Shown piece after piece: positions 1-9,262 of a stretch of DNA of 64,000 nt. This DNA is from Allobosea lupini (GTDB lineage: Bacteria; Pseudomonadota; Alphaproteobacteria; Rhizobiales; Beijerinckiaceae). Each line of letters begins with the position of its first letter. Within the stretch, counting starts at the first letter, position 1. A program made the translations under genes and the position numbers. The stretch lies in the NCBI RefSeq assembly GCF_900109525.1, contig NZ_FOAN01000005.1, positions 372,001 through 436,000 on the forward strand, written 5' to 3'. The notes below the pieces were generated by a model. It saw nothing but the letters and a program-made list of their open reading frames with translations. It did not search any database and had not been told where the DNA came from.

Positions 1-734
1 ATCGCGACATAGCGCAGACCGGCGCCCATCGCGAGCAGGAACGTCTCGCGCGGCAGCACGCGCTCGACCCGCGGCGGTTGCCAGCGGGCCAGCACGACGA
101 TGAGGCCGATATAGCTGAAGGCATTGACGACGAAGGCTGCGACCGCGCCGAAGGCGGCGACGATGGCGCCGCCGATCGCCGGGCCGACGCTGCGGGCGAT
201 GTTGAAGGCGACGCTGTTCAGCGTCACCGCCGCCGGCACCTCGGGTCGCGGCACCATGTCGCCGACCGAGGACTGCCAGGCGGGGTTGTTGAGCGCGTTG
301 CCACAACCGAGCAGGAAGGTGAAGGTCAGGAGCAGCCAGGGCGAGAGCAGTCCATGCCAGGCAAAGACCGCCAGCATGATCGAAACGGCGAGCATGAAGC
401 CCTGCGCCGTCAGCAGGATGCGGCGACGGTCGTAATTGTCCGCGATCGCGCCGGCGGCAAGCGAGAACAGCATCACCGGCAGCGCGGTCGAGGCCTGGAC
501 GAGCGCGACCATGTCCGGCGAATTGGAGAGCGAAGTCATCAGCCAGGCTGCGCCCACCATCTGGACCAGGCCGCCGAAGTTCGAGGCAAGGCTGGCGATC
601 CAGACCGCGCGGAAGATCGGCTGGCGCAACGGCGCAAAGGCCGAATAGCGCCCGTCATCTGGCTTCAGGCCCTCGGCGGCGAGGTCGGCCTCGGCGGTTT
701 CGGCAGTGGTCTGCGTGGCTGGCTCTTGCGGCAT
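1..734 (-). CDS. MFS transporter, EntS/MFS_3-like (partial)
   Basis: The frame runs off the left edge, so only the first 244 codons are visible. After a polar N-terminus of about 35 residues come several hydrophobic helices, with the loop motif DNYDRRR between helices 2 and 3 that is typical of major facilitator exporters. Later segments such as LNNPAWQSS and FNIARSVGPAIGGA resemble the MFS_3 (EntS, enterobactin-exporter-like) group. It probably exports a small molecule across the inner membrane; the substrate is unknown. The ATG at 734 was chosen because the protein starts there without a hydrophobic run-in, but no strong ribosome site is visible. No operon partner is seen upstream. Confidence 0.75.
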   Translation of the reverse strand, partial: MPQEPATQTTAETAEADLAAEGLKPDDGRYSAFAPLRQPIFRAVWIASLASNFGGLVQMVGAAWLMTSLSNSPDMVALVQASTALPVMLFSLAAGAIADNYDRRRILLTAQGFMLAVSIMLAVFAWHGLLSPWLLLTFTFLLGCGNALNNPAWQSSVGDMVPRPEVPAAVTLNSVAFNIARSVGPAIGGAIVAAFGAVAAFVVNAFSYIGLIVVLARWQPPRVERVLPRETFLLAMGAGLRYVA

Positions 735-1057
735 GCCACAGTTAGAGCATGCCGGCGGGCGATGGGAAGCCGCGCTGCGCCATTGTCCATCATCAGATGA
801 TTTGAGACTGTTTTCACGAACGAAAGCTGGGGCTCATCCGGGTTTCACGGGCGGCTTCGGGACGATGATGCGCCCTGTGTTCCAGGCAGGCCCTGATGGG
901 TCGGTTGAGCTTCGACAGGCATGACGCATCTGACAGAAGCAAACCGTCATCGCAGCAGCGCGAGATCAATCGCCTGGGCGAGCGCGGCTATGCCCGCATC
1001 GCTTTCCATGAAAAATACAATGTTAATCCTCGGCCACCGCAGCGGCAGGGCCATGCC
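735..1057. other. Intergenic stretch without a clear gene
   Basis: No convincing coding frame is seen on either strand. The only structure noted is a short inverted repeat at 789-801 (ATCATC-A-GATGAT), about 55 bp upstream of the MFS start. It could be a regulator site, but it is short enough to occur by chance. Confidence 0.3.
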
Positions 1058-1470
1058 TCAGCGCGACAGGATCGGGCGAATGCGCGCCAGATTCTCGATC
1101 GTGTGGGCCAGATGGGCGCGCAGTCGGTCGGCCGCTTCGTCCTGATCGCGGCGCGCGAGGCTGTCGAGGATGGCGAGATGCTCCTCGCATTGCGCGCGGT
1201 AACGCTTGCGGTCCAGCATCGACCGGTAGGACAGCAGGCGGCGCACGCGATTGAGCCGCCTGATCGTATCGAGGAAGAACGGGTTGCCGCTCGCTCCGAC
1301 GATCGTCTCATGGAAGCGCACCCGCGCTCGTGCAGCGCGTCAGCGGAATCGGTCTCGATCGCGCCCGCGGCACGATCAACGTGATCATGCGGTTCGCCTC
1401 GATCGCGGGACACTCCGATCCTTGATATCGGACGTCTCCTCCACGAGCACAGACATGCGCTATGAACATT
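1058..1470 (-). pseudogene. GntR-family (FCD domain) regulator remnant
   Basis: The last 87 codons (1321-1058) encode a good FCD-domain C-terminus: RFHETIVGASGNPFF, then RRLLSYR, then EEHLAILDSLARRD and a final HLAHTIENL helix, typical of GntR/FadR-type effector domains. Upstream, the same domain continues in other frames: DRAAGAIETDSADALHE in one and PAIEANRMITLIV in a third. At least two frameshifts have therefore occurred. The winged-helix DNA-binding half is missing. It is a decayed regulator, perhaps once controlling the neighbouring sugar-type genes. A sequencing error could explain one shift, but not the missing HTH. Confidence 0.7.
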
Positions 1471-1577
1471 TGGCGGGTGTAAGGTCATGCCCGCCGTGAT
1501 TGCCCCTGCGGGGAGGCGTGCTCAACATTGCCGTCCCGGACGTGCTTCGCGATCGCCAGGTTTGGGACTGAAAGTCG

Positions 1578-2465
1578 ATGACCGAGGGACGACAGTCCGA
1601 TATCCGCATTCTCGTCAGCGGCGGACGCGGCCGGCTTGCCAGCGTGCTGTCGCTCGTCGGCGGGGATCGTGTACAGGCTTTGCCGCGCGCCGAGCTCGAC
1701 ATCTGCGATGCCTTCGCCTTTCAGGCTGCGCTCGCGAGGCTGAAACCGGACGTCGTCATCAATGCGGCGGCGATCAGCGCCCTCGAGGCCTGCGAGCGCG
1801 CGCCGGAGCGAGCACACGCCGTCAACGCGCTGGCCCCCGGCCATATGGCGCATGCCTGCTCAGAGGCCGGAACGCCATTCGTCCACCTGTCGACGGATTA
1901 CGTCTTCGGCGCCCCGACTGATCGCCCGTGGCGGGAAGCCGATCCGGTATCGCCGATCAACCTGTACGGAAAGCTGAAGGCCGAAGCCGAGCGACATGTC
2001 CTCGCCGCCGGCGGAAATGCCTGTATCGCCCGGGTCGCCTGGCTGTTCGGAGACGGCAAGGGTTTCATCGCCCATCTCCTGCGCGGACAGGACGATGCCG
2101 TCAGGATCGCCCGCGACCAGATCGGCTCGCCGACGCCGATCGGTCCGCTCGCCGGGCGTCTGCTGGACCTGGCCGGACGCATGGCAGCCAGAGAGCCCAT
2201 CCCGCGCCTGCTCCATCTCGCCGGCTCGCCGGCCGTGTCGCGGGCCGACTGGGTCGCCACGGCCTTCGAGGCGCTTCGCCTGGCCGGACGGCGGACGCCG
2301 GAGCTGGTTCGTGTCCCGATGAGCGACCTCGGCTCCTCGGTCACCCGGCCGCACTTCAGCGCCCTCGACTCCAGCCTGGCCGCGGAGCTCTTCGGAGGCG
2401 AACTCGATTGGCGGGTCGCAGCCATGCAGGTCGAGACTTTCATCGACCGTCAGGTTTCGGGATAG
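1578..2465 (+). CDS. RmlD-like dTDP-4-dehydrorhamnose reductase family protein
   Basis: A 295-residue Rossmann-fold short-chain reductase of the RmlD type. An N-terminal nucleotide-binding segment (ILVSGGRGRLASVL, about residues 10-23) is followed by DVVINAAAIS, HLSTDYVF and the catalytic YGKLK (Tyr-x-x-x-Lys, near residue 133). Length fits the family, which reduces 4-keto-6-deoxy nucleotide sugars. No rmlA, rmlB or rmlC partner is nearby, so it is an orphan and its substrate cannot be read from context. It lies between two decayed genes. The ATG at 1578 gives the first complete Rossmann strand. Confidence 0.72.
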   Translation: MTEGRQSDIRILVSGGRGRLASVLSLVGGDRVQALPRAELDICDAFAFQAALARLKPDVVINAAAISALEACERAPERAHAVNALAPGHMAHACSEAGTPFVHLSTDYVFGAPTDRPWREADPVSPINLYGKLKAEAERHVLAAGGNACIARVAWLFGDGKGFIAHLLRGQDDAVRIARDQIGSPTPIGPLAGRLLDLAGRMAAREPIPRLLHLAGSPAVSRADWVATAFEALRLAGRRTPELVRVPMSDLGSSVTRPHFSALDSSLAAELFGGELDWRVAAMQVETFIDRQVSG

Positions 2466-2481
2466 GAACTCGTCTTTCTGC

Positions 2482-3000
2482 TCAGGCCTTGATCGGCTCG
2501 GCACGGCCGGAGCGCAACGAGCGATAGGCGGTATCGATCATCGCGAAAGCATGGCGGCCGTCGTCGAGCGTGACGGCCATGTCTCCGCCCTCCCTGAAGG
2601 CTTTGACGAAGGCCCAGGCGACATGTTCGTGGAAGACGCCGGTCTTGAAATGGGGCACCGTCGGCGACGAGGCCCAGCTGCCGCGCGGCGGCGACCACCG
2701 CCTTTTGCGGGAACACCGACGAACGGCCCTGGCTGCAGCTCTGGCGCGACTTGCGGCCGGGCGCGGGCGTGATGTCGATCGAACCCTGCTCGATCGGGCG
2801 CCTCGATGACGGCCGCAACGCCCCGCCGCCCCCGTTCGAGCCGGGTGGCAGCCGCGTGTTCGAGATCGACATCGACGTGGCCGATAGCCGGAGAAGCAGC
2901 GGTCCCCGCAAGTCCGCACGACGGATCCGCTGCCCCTCGCCGGCCGTCGATATGCGTGGTCCAGGTCGCCAGCGCCTTGCCGGTCGAAGAGCCTTCTTGT
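2482..3000 (-). pseudogene. Gfo/Idh/MocA oxidoreductase, C-terminal remnant
   Basis: The last 50 or so codons read like the C-terminus of a Gfo/Idh/MocA NAD(P)-dependent sugar dehydrogenase: HVAWAFVKAFREGGDM, then HAFAMIDTAYRSL and a short tail. Upstream the recognisable pieces are split between frames (KALATWTTHIDG and EQGSIDITPAPGR fall in other frames) and no N-terminal GxGxxG half is present. I read this as a frameshifted, truncated gene. The exact upstream limit is uncertain. Confidence 0.55.
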
Positions 3001-3001
3001 C

Positions 3002-3247
3002 TCAGCGACGGCTGCTCGACGTCCCGCCCTGATGTCCATGGGAAAGGAACTGCATGAAAGCCGGCGGGATCTCGATATAGCCGAGAGCTTCCTGGCGCGT
3101 GTCGAAGTCCGCGATAGCTTCGGTCAGCAGCTCGAACTCGCGCTCGCCGTCGGAGCCTCTCAAGGATGAGATCAACTGTGCAGCTCGCAGCACAGCAGCC
3201 TTCCGCTCTTCATAAGACGAGATCATCACGGCGTCGGCGTTCGGCAT
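3002..3247 (-). CDS. Small conserved-looking protein of unknown function
   Basis: An 81-residue protein preceded by a good ribosome site (GAGGTGG, 4 nt before the ATG). The core, SYEERKAAVLRAAQLISS followed by GSD and FELLTEAIADFD, is helical and acidic. It resembles the small protein at 31619-31873 in this window (shared GSD and an L-x-EA-x-x-x-D pattern) and, more loosely, the N-terminal helical part of HigA-type antitoxins, but it has no helix-turn-helix. The 235 bp upstream, to the TetR gene, hold no gene I can support. Function unknown. Confidence 0.5.
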   Translation of the reverse strand: MPNADAVMISSYEERKAAVLRAAQLISSLRGSDGEREFELLTEAIADFDTRQEALGYIEIPPAFMQFLSHGHQGGTSSSRR

Positions 3248-3482
3248 GACACCACCTCATCGCTACGCAACTCACAGCCACTACGCTAACGACTAAACCG
3301 CTGGAATACGAGTCGCTTATTGACGATGACTATCTGGCAGCCGCTCAGAAGCACATGCCGAGCCCGGCGTTGATTGCGTGGTTGGTTGCGTTCGGGGCAA
3401 TGTGGCCGACCATTGCGAGCCCGCAATAGCATCAGCTTCCGCGGCCGCCGGGCGTGCGCACGAGCCCGCGACCTAAAAGCAT

Positions 3483-4148
3483 TCATTCGGCCTTGGCGCT
3501 GTCAGAGTCCGAGCAACATTCCGGTCCGAGGTGGCTCGCCCCGATGCCGTTGACGAAGAGCCCGATCGTCTCTCGAGCGATATGATCGACCGAGAGCGGC
3601 CCGGCGGGATCATGCCAGCGGGCGATCCAGCTCAATGCGCCCGCCGCCGCGAAGGCGAGCAGCTTGGGGTCGCAGGCGCGGATCGAGCCGTCGGCGATGC
3701 CGGCCTCGATCAGGCCGCGGAAGCGCTTGTCGATCTTGCCCTTGAGAGCGCGCAGGTCCTTGCGCGTCTCGGCGGGGAGAGGGTCTTCGCCGACGAGGAT
3801 CAGGCAGCGGCCGAAATCCTCGGTGACGATATGGGCGTATTCGGTCCAGAGCACCATCAGACGCTCGAGGCCGCTGCCGCCGCTGCGCCTGGCCTGCGCC
3901 GAGGCGGCGGCGGCATCCAGCCGTTCCAGCCCGATGCGGACGCATTCGAACAGGATCTCGTCCTTGCTGCGAACGTAATGGTAGATCGTCGGCTTGGTGA
4001 CGTTCAGGCGCTCGGCGACATCGTCGAGCGATGTGCGGTGGAAGCCACGCTCGGCAAAGGCCTGCGCCGCGACGCGCAGCACGGCCTCACGCTTGAGGGC
4101 GCGCTCCTGCTCGCGCTGCGCCGGCGTCTTCCAGAGGGCTGTCGCCAT
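3483..4148 (-). CDS. TetR/AcrR-family transcriptional regulator
   Basis: A 221-residue repressor with an N-terminal TetR DNA-binding domain (REAVLRVAAQAFAERGF, then TSLDDVAERLNVTKPTIYHYV, about residues 20-60) and a KstR-type helical ligand-binding domain. It is the last gene of the minus-strand operon that starts at 12791, 7 nt after the thiolase gene. TetR regulators in such positions usually sense acyl-CoA esters and repress their own degradation operon. The likely operator is the palindrome at 12859-12874 at the operon head. The link to that site is inference. Confidence 0.85.
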   Translation of the reverse strand: MATALWKTPAQREQERALKREAVLRVAAQAFAERGFHRTSLDDVAERLNVTKPTIYHYVRSKDEILFECVRIGLERLDAAAASAQARRSGGSGLERLMVLWTEYAHIVTEDFGRCLILVGEDPLPAETRKDLRALKGKIDKRFRGLIEAGIADGSIRACDPKLLAFAAAGALSWIARWHDPAGPLSVDHIARETIGLFVNGIGASHLGPECCSDSDSAKAE

Positions 4149-4155
4149 GACCTGT

Positions 4156-5337
4156 TCAGGCCCGCTCGATCGCGAGCGCGATGCCCTGGCCGCCGCCGAT
4201 GCACATCGTCACCAGCCCGTAGCGACCACCGGTGCGCTTGAGCTCATAGGCCGCCTTCAGCGTGATGATCGCGCCGGTCGCCCCGACCGGATGGCCGAGC
4301 GCGATCGCGCCGCCATTGGGATTGACCTTGGCCGGATCGAAGCCGAGCTCCTTGGCGACGGCGCAGGCCTGCGCCGCGAAGGCCTCGTTCGACTCGATCA
4401 CGTCGAAATCCTTCAAGGAGAGCCCGGTGCGCTTGAGCAGCGCCTGCACCGCCGGCACGGGGCCGATGCCCATCACGCCGGGTTCGACGCCGGCATGGGC
4501 ATAGCCGACGATACGCGCCAGGATCGGCTTGCCCTCGCGGCCGGCCCGGCCTTCCTCCATCAGCACCATAGCGGCAGCGCCGTCATTGATGCCCGAGGCG
4601 TTGCCGGGCGTGACCGTGCCGTCCTTCTTGAAGGTCGGGCGCAGGCCCTTCAGCGTCTCTGCCGTCGTCCCGGGCTTGGGATGCTCGTCGGTGTCGAAGC
4701 TGATCGTGTCGCGGCCCTTGCGCACTTCGACGGGCAGGATCTGCTCGCGGAAACGGCCGTCCTTTATCGCCTCGGCGGCACGGCGCTGGCTCTCGGCAGC
4801 GAAGGCGTCCTGAGCTTCGCGGTCGACGCCGTAGCGCTCGGCGACGTTTTCGGCGGTGATGCCCATGATGCCGTTGCCGAACGGGTCGGTCAGGATGCCG
4901 GTCAGGTGGTCGGAGGCGACCGTGTCGCCCATGCGCTGGCCGAAGCGGGCGGTCGAGAGCAGATGCGGGGCGCGGCTCATCGTCTCCGCGCCGCCGGCGA
5001 CGGCGGTGTCGCAATCACCCAACATGATTGCCTGTGCCGCCGAGACGATCGCCTGCACGCCGGAGCCGCAAAGCCGGTTCAGGGTCATGGCCGGGACCTC
5101 GACCGGGATGCCGGCATCGATCGCCGCGATGCGGGCGAGATAGGCATCCTTGGATTCGGTCAGGATGACGTTGCCGAACACGACATGGCCGACCTCTGCG
5201 GCGGGCAGATCGGCGCGGCGCAGCGCCTCGGCGACGCAAGCTGTGCCGAGCGCGGTCGGCGCATGGCCGGAGAGCGCGCCGCCGAAGGTTCCGATCGCGG
5301 TGCGCACACCCGCGGTGATGACGACATGTCGGCTCAT
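4156..5337 (-). CDS. Acetyl-CoA acetyltransferase (thiolase)
   Basis: A 393-residue thiolase. The nucleophilic cysteine lies in NRLCGSG (Cys90). The other catalytic signatures are present: NEAFAAQ (near 320), the histidine in [14 protein letters not shown] (near 350) and the second cysteine in TMCIGGGQG (near 380). It either cleaves 3-ketoacyl-CoA or condenses two acetyl-CoA. The operon with an acyl-CoA ligase and an enoyl-CoA hydratase suggests the cleavage step of a beta-oxidation pathway. The ATG at 5337 was preferred over an in-frame TTG at 5352 because AGGAG lies just upstream of it. Its ribosome site overlaps the stop of the ligase gene. Confidence 0.9.
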   Translation of the reverse strand: MSRHVVITAGVRTAIGTFGGALSGHAPTALGTACVAEALRRADLPAAEVGHVVFGNVILTESKDAYLARIAAIDAGIPVEVPAMTLNRLCGSGVQAIVSAAQAIMLGDCDTAVAGGAETMSRAPHLLSTARFGQRMGDTVASDHLTGILTDPFGNGIMGITAENVAERYGVDREAQDAFAAESQRRAAEAIKDGRFREQILPVEVRKGRDTISFDTDEHPKPGTTAETLKGLRPTFKKDGTVTPGNASGINDGAAAMVLMEEGRAGREGKPILARIVGYAHAGVEPGVMGIGPVPAVQALLKRTGLSLKDFDVIESNEAFAAQACAVAKELGFDPAKVNPNGGAIALGHPVGATGAIITLKAAYELKRTGGRYGLVTMCIGGGQGIALAIERA

Positions 5338-5348
5338 GGTGGTTCTCC

Positions 5349-7181
5349 TCAAACGGGTTCGGCGTGTCGCTCGGGCTTGTACAGCCCTTCGATCTCGGCG
5401 GCGTATTTCTTCGCGATGCTCGCTCGCCGCACCTTCATCGTCGCGGTCACCTCGTCATCGTCATGATCGAGCTCCTTGACGAGGAGGTGGAAGCGCTTGA
5501 GCTGCGCCACCGGCGCTAGCTGGCTGTTCGCCTGCTCGATCTCGGCGGCGACGAGTTCGCGCACGCGCTCATGCTCGGCGAGGCTGCGGAAATGGGTGAA
5601 GGCGATGCGGTTCTCCTCGGCCCATTTGCCGACGGTCTCGGCGTCGATCTGGATCAGGGCGGAGGGATAGCGGCGCCCGTCGGCCACGACGATGCACTCC
5701 TTGATGAAGGCGCTGCCCTTGACCGTGTTCTCGATCTCCGACGGGCTGAGGTTCTTGCCGCCGGCGGTGATCATGATGTCCTTGAGACGATCGACGATCC
5801 TGACCTGTCCGGCCTCGATCACCGCGACGTCGCCGGTGTGGAGCCAGGCATCGCGCAGCACGCCTGCCGTGGCCTCGGGATTGCGGAAATAGCCCTCGAA
5901 GACGATGTCGCCGCGTACCAAGAGTTCGCCCTGGTCGCCGAGCTTGGCCTCTGCGCCCGCGACCGCCTCGCCGACCGAGCCGGGCAGCAGATGGTCGAGG
6001 CGCTGTCCGGTCGCCATGCCGGAGGTCTCGGTCAGCCCATAGACCTCCACCAGCGGCACACCGAGCGTGCGGAAGAACTGCACGATGCGCGGCGGGATCG
6101 GCGCCGCCCCGGTGAGCGCGATCTTCGCCTTGCGCAGGCCGATGAAGTTCTGCAGCGCCCGGAAGATGACGAGGTGAAAGAAGGTTGCGAGCGCCTTCTC
6201 GCGCAGGCTGCGTGCGGAGTTCGGCTTGGTGGCGAAGGGCTCGCAGGCGGCAAGGCCGGCCTCGAACAGGCGCCGGCGCCAGCCTCCGGCCTCCATCAGC
6301 TTGATGTGGATCGAGGCGTGCAGCTTCTCCCAGATGCGGGGGACGCCGAGGAAGAGCGTCGGCGCCACCTCGCGCAGGTCTTCCTGCACCGTGCGGATCG
6401 ACTCGCCGAAGGAGACGCAGGAGCCGGCATAGATCGGCGCCATCGTGCTCAGCATCTGCTCGGCGACATGGCAGAGCGGCAGATAGGACAGGTTGGTCGT
6501 CGACGCGTCGTAGCCGAGCCTCTCGACCACGCCGGCCGCCTGCGCGCGCATATTGCGATAGCTCAGCATCGCGCCCTTGGGCTTGCCGGTGGAGCCGGAG
6601 GTGTAGACCATCAAGCCGATATCGGCCTGCGTCTGCGCCGCGAGGCAGGCATCCACGAGGCCGAGGTGTTTCGCCTCGTGCTCGGCGCCGAGGCGCAGCA
6701 CTTCGGCGAAGGATACGACCAGTTCCGAGGCGTAGCCGCGCAGACCTTTGGGGTCGATCACCACGATGCGCTTCAGCCGTGGCAATTCCTCCAGCCGCTC
6801 CAGCACCTTGTCGGTCTGCTCCTGATCCTCGCAGACCACGATCTCGACCTCGGCATGGCCCAGCACATAGGCGACCTCGTTGGCCGGGCTGGTCGCATAG
6901 ACGCCGATCGCGACCGCGTTGACCATGCCGGCGCCGAGCTGAGCGACGACCCATTCGGCGCGGTTCTCGGAGAGGATGCCGACATGACCGCCCTGCTCCA
7001 GACCGAGCGCGCGCAGGCCAAGGCCGAAATGGCGGGCGCGGCGATCATATTCGGCCCAGCTGATCGGCAGCCAGATGCCAAAATCCTTCTGCCTGAGCGC
7101 GATACGCTCCGGCATCGTCCGAGCATTCTCGCGTAGCATCTGCGGCAGGGTGAGGTTCGGAAGCTCGCGCATCGCCGCCAT
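5349..7181 (-). CDS. AMP-dependent long-chain acyl-CoA synthetase/ligase
   Basis: A protein of about 610 residues of the AMP-forming ligase superfamily. It contains the P-loop YTSGSTGKPKGA, the AMP-binding VYGLTETSG, the hinge aspartate in LHTGDVA, and RIVDRLKDIMITAGGKNLSPSEIE. The length and the 'G-G-K-N-x-x-P' C-terminal motif match long-chain FadD15-like enzymes. It activates a carboxylic acid with ATP and CoA. It is translationally coupled to livF: the ATG at 7181 follows the livF stop, and a GTG at 7187 is also possible. The substrate is presumably the acid imported by the neighbouring Liv-type transporter. Confidence 0.88.
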   Translation of the reverse strand: MAAMRELPNLTLPQMLRENARTMPERIALRQKDFGIWLPISWAEYDRRARHFGLGLRALGLEQGGHVGILSENRAEWVVAQLGAGMVNAVAIGVYATSPANEVAYVLGHAEVEIVVCEDQEQTDKVLERLEELPRLKRIVVIDPKGLRGYASELVVSFAEVLRLGAEHEAKHLGLVDACLAAQTQADIGLMVYTSGSTGKPKGAMLSYRNMRAQAAGVVERLGYDASTTNLSYLPLCHVAEQMLSTMAPIYAGSCVSFGESIRTVQEDLREVAPTLFLGVPRIWEKLHASIHIKLMEAGGWRRRLFEAGLAACEPFATKPNSARSLREKALATFFHLVIFRALQNFIGLRKAKIALTGAAPIPPRIVQFFRTLGVPLVEVYGLTETSGMATGQRLDHLLPGSVGEAVAGAEAKLGDQGELLVRGDIVFEGYFRNPEATAGVLRDAWLHTGDVAVIEAGQVRIVDRLKDIMITAGGKNLSPSEIENTVKGSAFIKECIVVADGRRYPSALIQIDAETVGKWAEENRIAFTHFRSLAEHERVRELVAAEIEQANSQLAPVAQLKRFHLLVKELDHDDDEVTATMKVRRASIAKKYAAEIEGLYKPERHAEPV

Positions 7182-7183
7182 CC

Positions 7184-7993
7184 TCACGAGAGCCAGCGCT
7201 TGCGGCGCTTATAGTGCTTGATGTCGCGATAGCTGCGCTCGCCCCCGGCCCCGCCGAGGCCGAGATAGAATTCGCGCACGTCTTGGTCGCGCATCAGCTT
7301 CTCGACCGGCCCGTCGATCACGACCTTGCCCATTTCGAGGATGTAGCCGTAATTCGCCACCGCGAAGGCGACGGCGGCGTTCTGCTCGACCAGCAGCATC
7401 GAGACCTTCTGCTCGGCATTGATGCGGGCGATGATCGCGAAGATCTCCTCGACCAGCTTGGGTGCCAAGCCGAGCGAGGGCTCGTCGAGCAGGATCAGCG
7501 AGGGCCGCGCGATCAGGGCGCGGCCGATCGCCAGCATCTGTTGCTCGCCGCCGGAGAGATAGCCGGCGAGCCCCTTGCGGCGCTCATGCAGCCTTGGGAA
7601 GTAGTTGTAGACGAGGTCGAAATCGGCGGCAGGCAGCTTGCGCCCCGTCAGTGCGAAGGTCGCGGCGGTGAGATTCTCCTCGACGGAGAGGTCTTCGAAG
7701 ATCCGCCGCCCCTCCATCACATGGAAGAGGCCGCGCCGGACGAGGCCGTGCGGGGTCAAGGCAGCGATGTCGTCGCCACGGAAGCGGATGGCGCCGGCGG
7801 TGACGTCGCCGTCCTCGAGCGAGAGCAGGTTCGACACCGCCTTCAAGAGCGTCGACTTGCCGGCGCCGTTCGAGCCGAGGAGGGCGACGATCTCGCCCTC
7901 CGGCACTTGCAGCGACAGCCCGCGCAGCACCTGCACGGTCCGGTTATAGACCACCTCGACATTGTTGACGTCGAGCACCGCGGGACCGGCCAT
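7184..7993 (-). CDS. livF: Branched-chain amino acid-type ABC transporter ATPase LivF
   Basis: A 269-residue ABC ATPase with Walker A GSNGAGKST, signature YLSGGEQQMLAIGRAL and Walker B LILLDEPSLGL. The EGRRIF segment before DLSVEENL is typical of LivF. With LivG, LivM, LivH and the binding protein it forms a complete hydrophobic-amino-acid/acid (HAAT) importer. The tail of about 30 residues (SYRDIKHYKRRKRW) is longer than in E. coli LivF but common in versions found beside acyl-CoA ligases. Overlaps the ligase start. Confidence 0.9.
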   Translation of the reverse strand: MAGPAVLDVNNVEVVYNRTVQVLRGLSLQVPEGEIVALLGSNGAGKSTLLKAVSNLLSLEDGDVTAGAIRFRGDDIAALTPHGLVRRGLFHVMEGRRIFEDLSVEENLTAATFALTGRKLPAADFDLVYNYFPRLHERRKGLAGYLSGGEQQMLAIGRALIARPSLILLDEPSLGLAPKLVEEIFAIIARINAEQKVSMLLVEQNAAVAFAVANYGYILEMGKVVIDGPVEKLMRDQDVREFYLGLGGAGGERSYRDIKHYKRRKRWLS

Positions 7994-8024
7994 GACCCTC
8001 TAGCCTCTCACTGAGCCGCCGCCG

Positions 8025-9209
8025 TTACAGCTTGATCCAGTCGGAAGCCGGCTGCATCTGCTTGGCCTTGGCGTCGAAGCGGTAGATGCGCCCGACCGGC
8101 ACCGAGTTGCCGGGGATCGAGATCGGCACGCCGAACAGCCCGCCGGTGTCGAAATCCTTGATGCTGTTCAGCCCGGCCTTCAGATTGGCGCCGGTGAGCT
8201 CCTTGCCGGCCTCGAGCGTGCGCTTCACCGCCTCGGCCATCAGCATGGCAGTGACGAACCCCTGGAGATAGCCGGTCGACTGGTATTCCGGGCGCATCTG
8301 CCGGATCTTCTCCAGCATCGGCGCGGTGCCGTCCTTGTCGTAGTAGTAGCGGTAGGGCATCACGCCCATGAAGCCCTCGGCGGCGTCGCCCATGCGCTGC
8401 ACGGTCGAGTTGTCCATGGTCCAGAACGTGCCCATGAACTGGCTCTTCATGCCCATCTGCTTCGCCTGCGTGACGAATTCCGGGATCGGCGCCAGCACAT
8501 AGCCGTGGAAGATCGTGAAGTCGGGATTGGCGCGGCGCAGCTTCAGCACCTCGGTCGAGACGTCGACGCTGCCGGGCGGCGTCACGATCTTCTCGACGAC
8601 GCTGAGCTTCAGTTCCTTGGCGACCGCCTCGCTCGGCCCGATCGGATCGCGCCCGAACTCGCTGTCGGAATAGACGAAGGCGACGCGGGCGCCCGGCTTC
8701 TCCTTGGCTATGTAGCGCAGGAGGATGCCGAACATCTCGGTGTAATCGGGCCCGGCCATGAACTGCAGCGGGAACTTCTTGGGATCGTTGAGCTCGGTCG
8801 CGAAGGAGGCGCCGGCCATGAGCATGCTGCCGCGGCGCTCGAGCTCGGGATTGATCGTCTTCGAGAAGCCGGTCGAGTCGCCATAGTAGAGCGAGACCTT
8901 CTCCTGGCCGGTGATCTTATTGAAGGCCGCGACCGAGGCGTCGACCTTGTAGGCGGTGTCCTCGGCGACATACTTGATCTTGCGGCCCTTGATGCCGCCG
9001 CCATCGTTCAGGATCTTGAGATAGTCTTGGATGCCGGCATGGATGCCGACGCCGGCAAAGGCGAAGACACCGGTCAGCGGTATCGAGCCGCCGAGTACGA
9101 CGTCACCGCCGTCCTGTGCCGCGAGCGGCCTGACCCCGAGCGTCAATCCGCCGGCGAGCGCGGTGGTGCCGGCGAGAAGCTGGCGCCTGTCGAGAGTCGT
9201 ATTCGTCAT
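8025..9209 (-). CDS. Liv-type ABC transporter substrate-binding protein
   Basis: A 394-residue periplasmic binding protein of the Peripla_BP_6 (LivJ/AmiC) family. The N-terminus holds a Tat-type signal (DRRQLLAG, then a hydrophobic stretch ending in PLAAQ). The mature part starts VLGGSIPLTGVFAFAG and contains VAFVYSDSEFGRD, both typical of the family. A strong AGGGAGGA site lies upstream of the ATG at 9209. The same frame stays open for another 970 bp upstream, but that part is only the antisense-phase shadow of livM. The ligand is not readable; the ligase and thiolase neighbours suggest a carboxylic acid rather than an amino acid. Confidence 0.88.
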   Translation of the reverse strand: MTNTTLDRRQLLAGTTALAGGLTLGVRPLAAQDGGDVVLGGSIPLTGVFAFAGVGIHAGIQDYLKILNDGGGIKGRKIKYVAEDTAYKVDASVAAFNKITGQEKVSLYYGDSTGFSKTINPELERRGSMLMAGASFATELNDPKKFPLQFMAGPDYTEMFGILLRYIAKEKPGARVAFVYSDSEFGRDPIGPSEAVAKELKLSVVEKIVTPPGSVDVSTEVLKLRRANPDFTIFHGYVLAPIPEFVTQAKQMGMKSQFMGTFWTMDNSTVQRMGDAAEGFMGVMPYRYYYDKDGTAPMLEKIRQMRPEYQSTGYLQGFVTAMLMAEAVKRTLEAGKELTGANLKAGLNSIKDFDTGGLFGVPISIPGNSVPVGRIYRFDAKAKQMQPASDWIKL

Positions 9210-9262
9210 CTCATCCTCCCTTGGGTTGGCTGCTCTTGACGGCAGCCGTTTCAGCGAAGTGC

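Noticed and set aside
789..801. ATCATC-A-GATGAT as a GntR operator
   Set aside because: Too short and common; the nearby GntR gene is dead. Kept only as a note within the intergenic entry.
3248..3482. Possible short plus-strand gene ending ...AMWPTIASPQ
   Set aside because: The peptide looks protein-like, but there is no start with a ribosome site except one giving 24 residues, so it was not called.
3994..5466. Long plus-strand open frame opposite the thiolase gene
   Set aside because: It is antisense to a clear thiolase, has no family motif and an Arg/Ala/Gly-rich composition produced by high GC on the reverse strand.
5571..7136. 521-codon plus-strand open frame opposite the acyl-CoA ligase
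   Set aside because: Same reason: the opposite strand encodes all ligase motifs, while this frame shows none.
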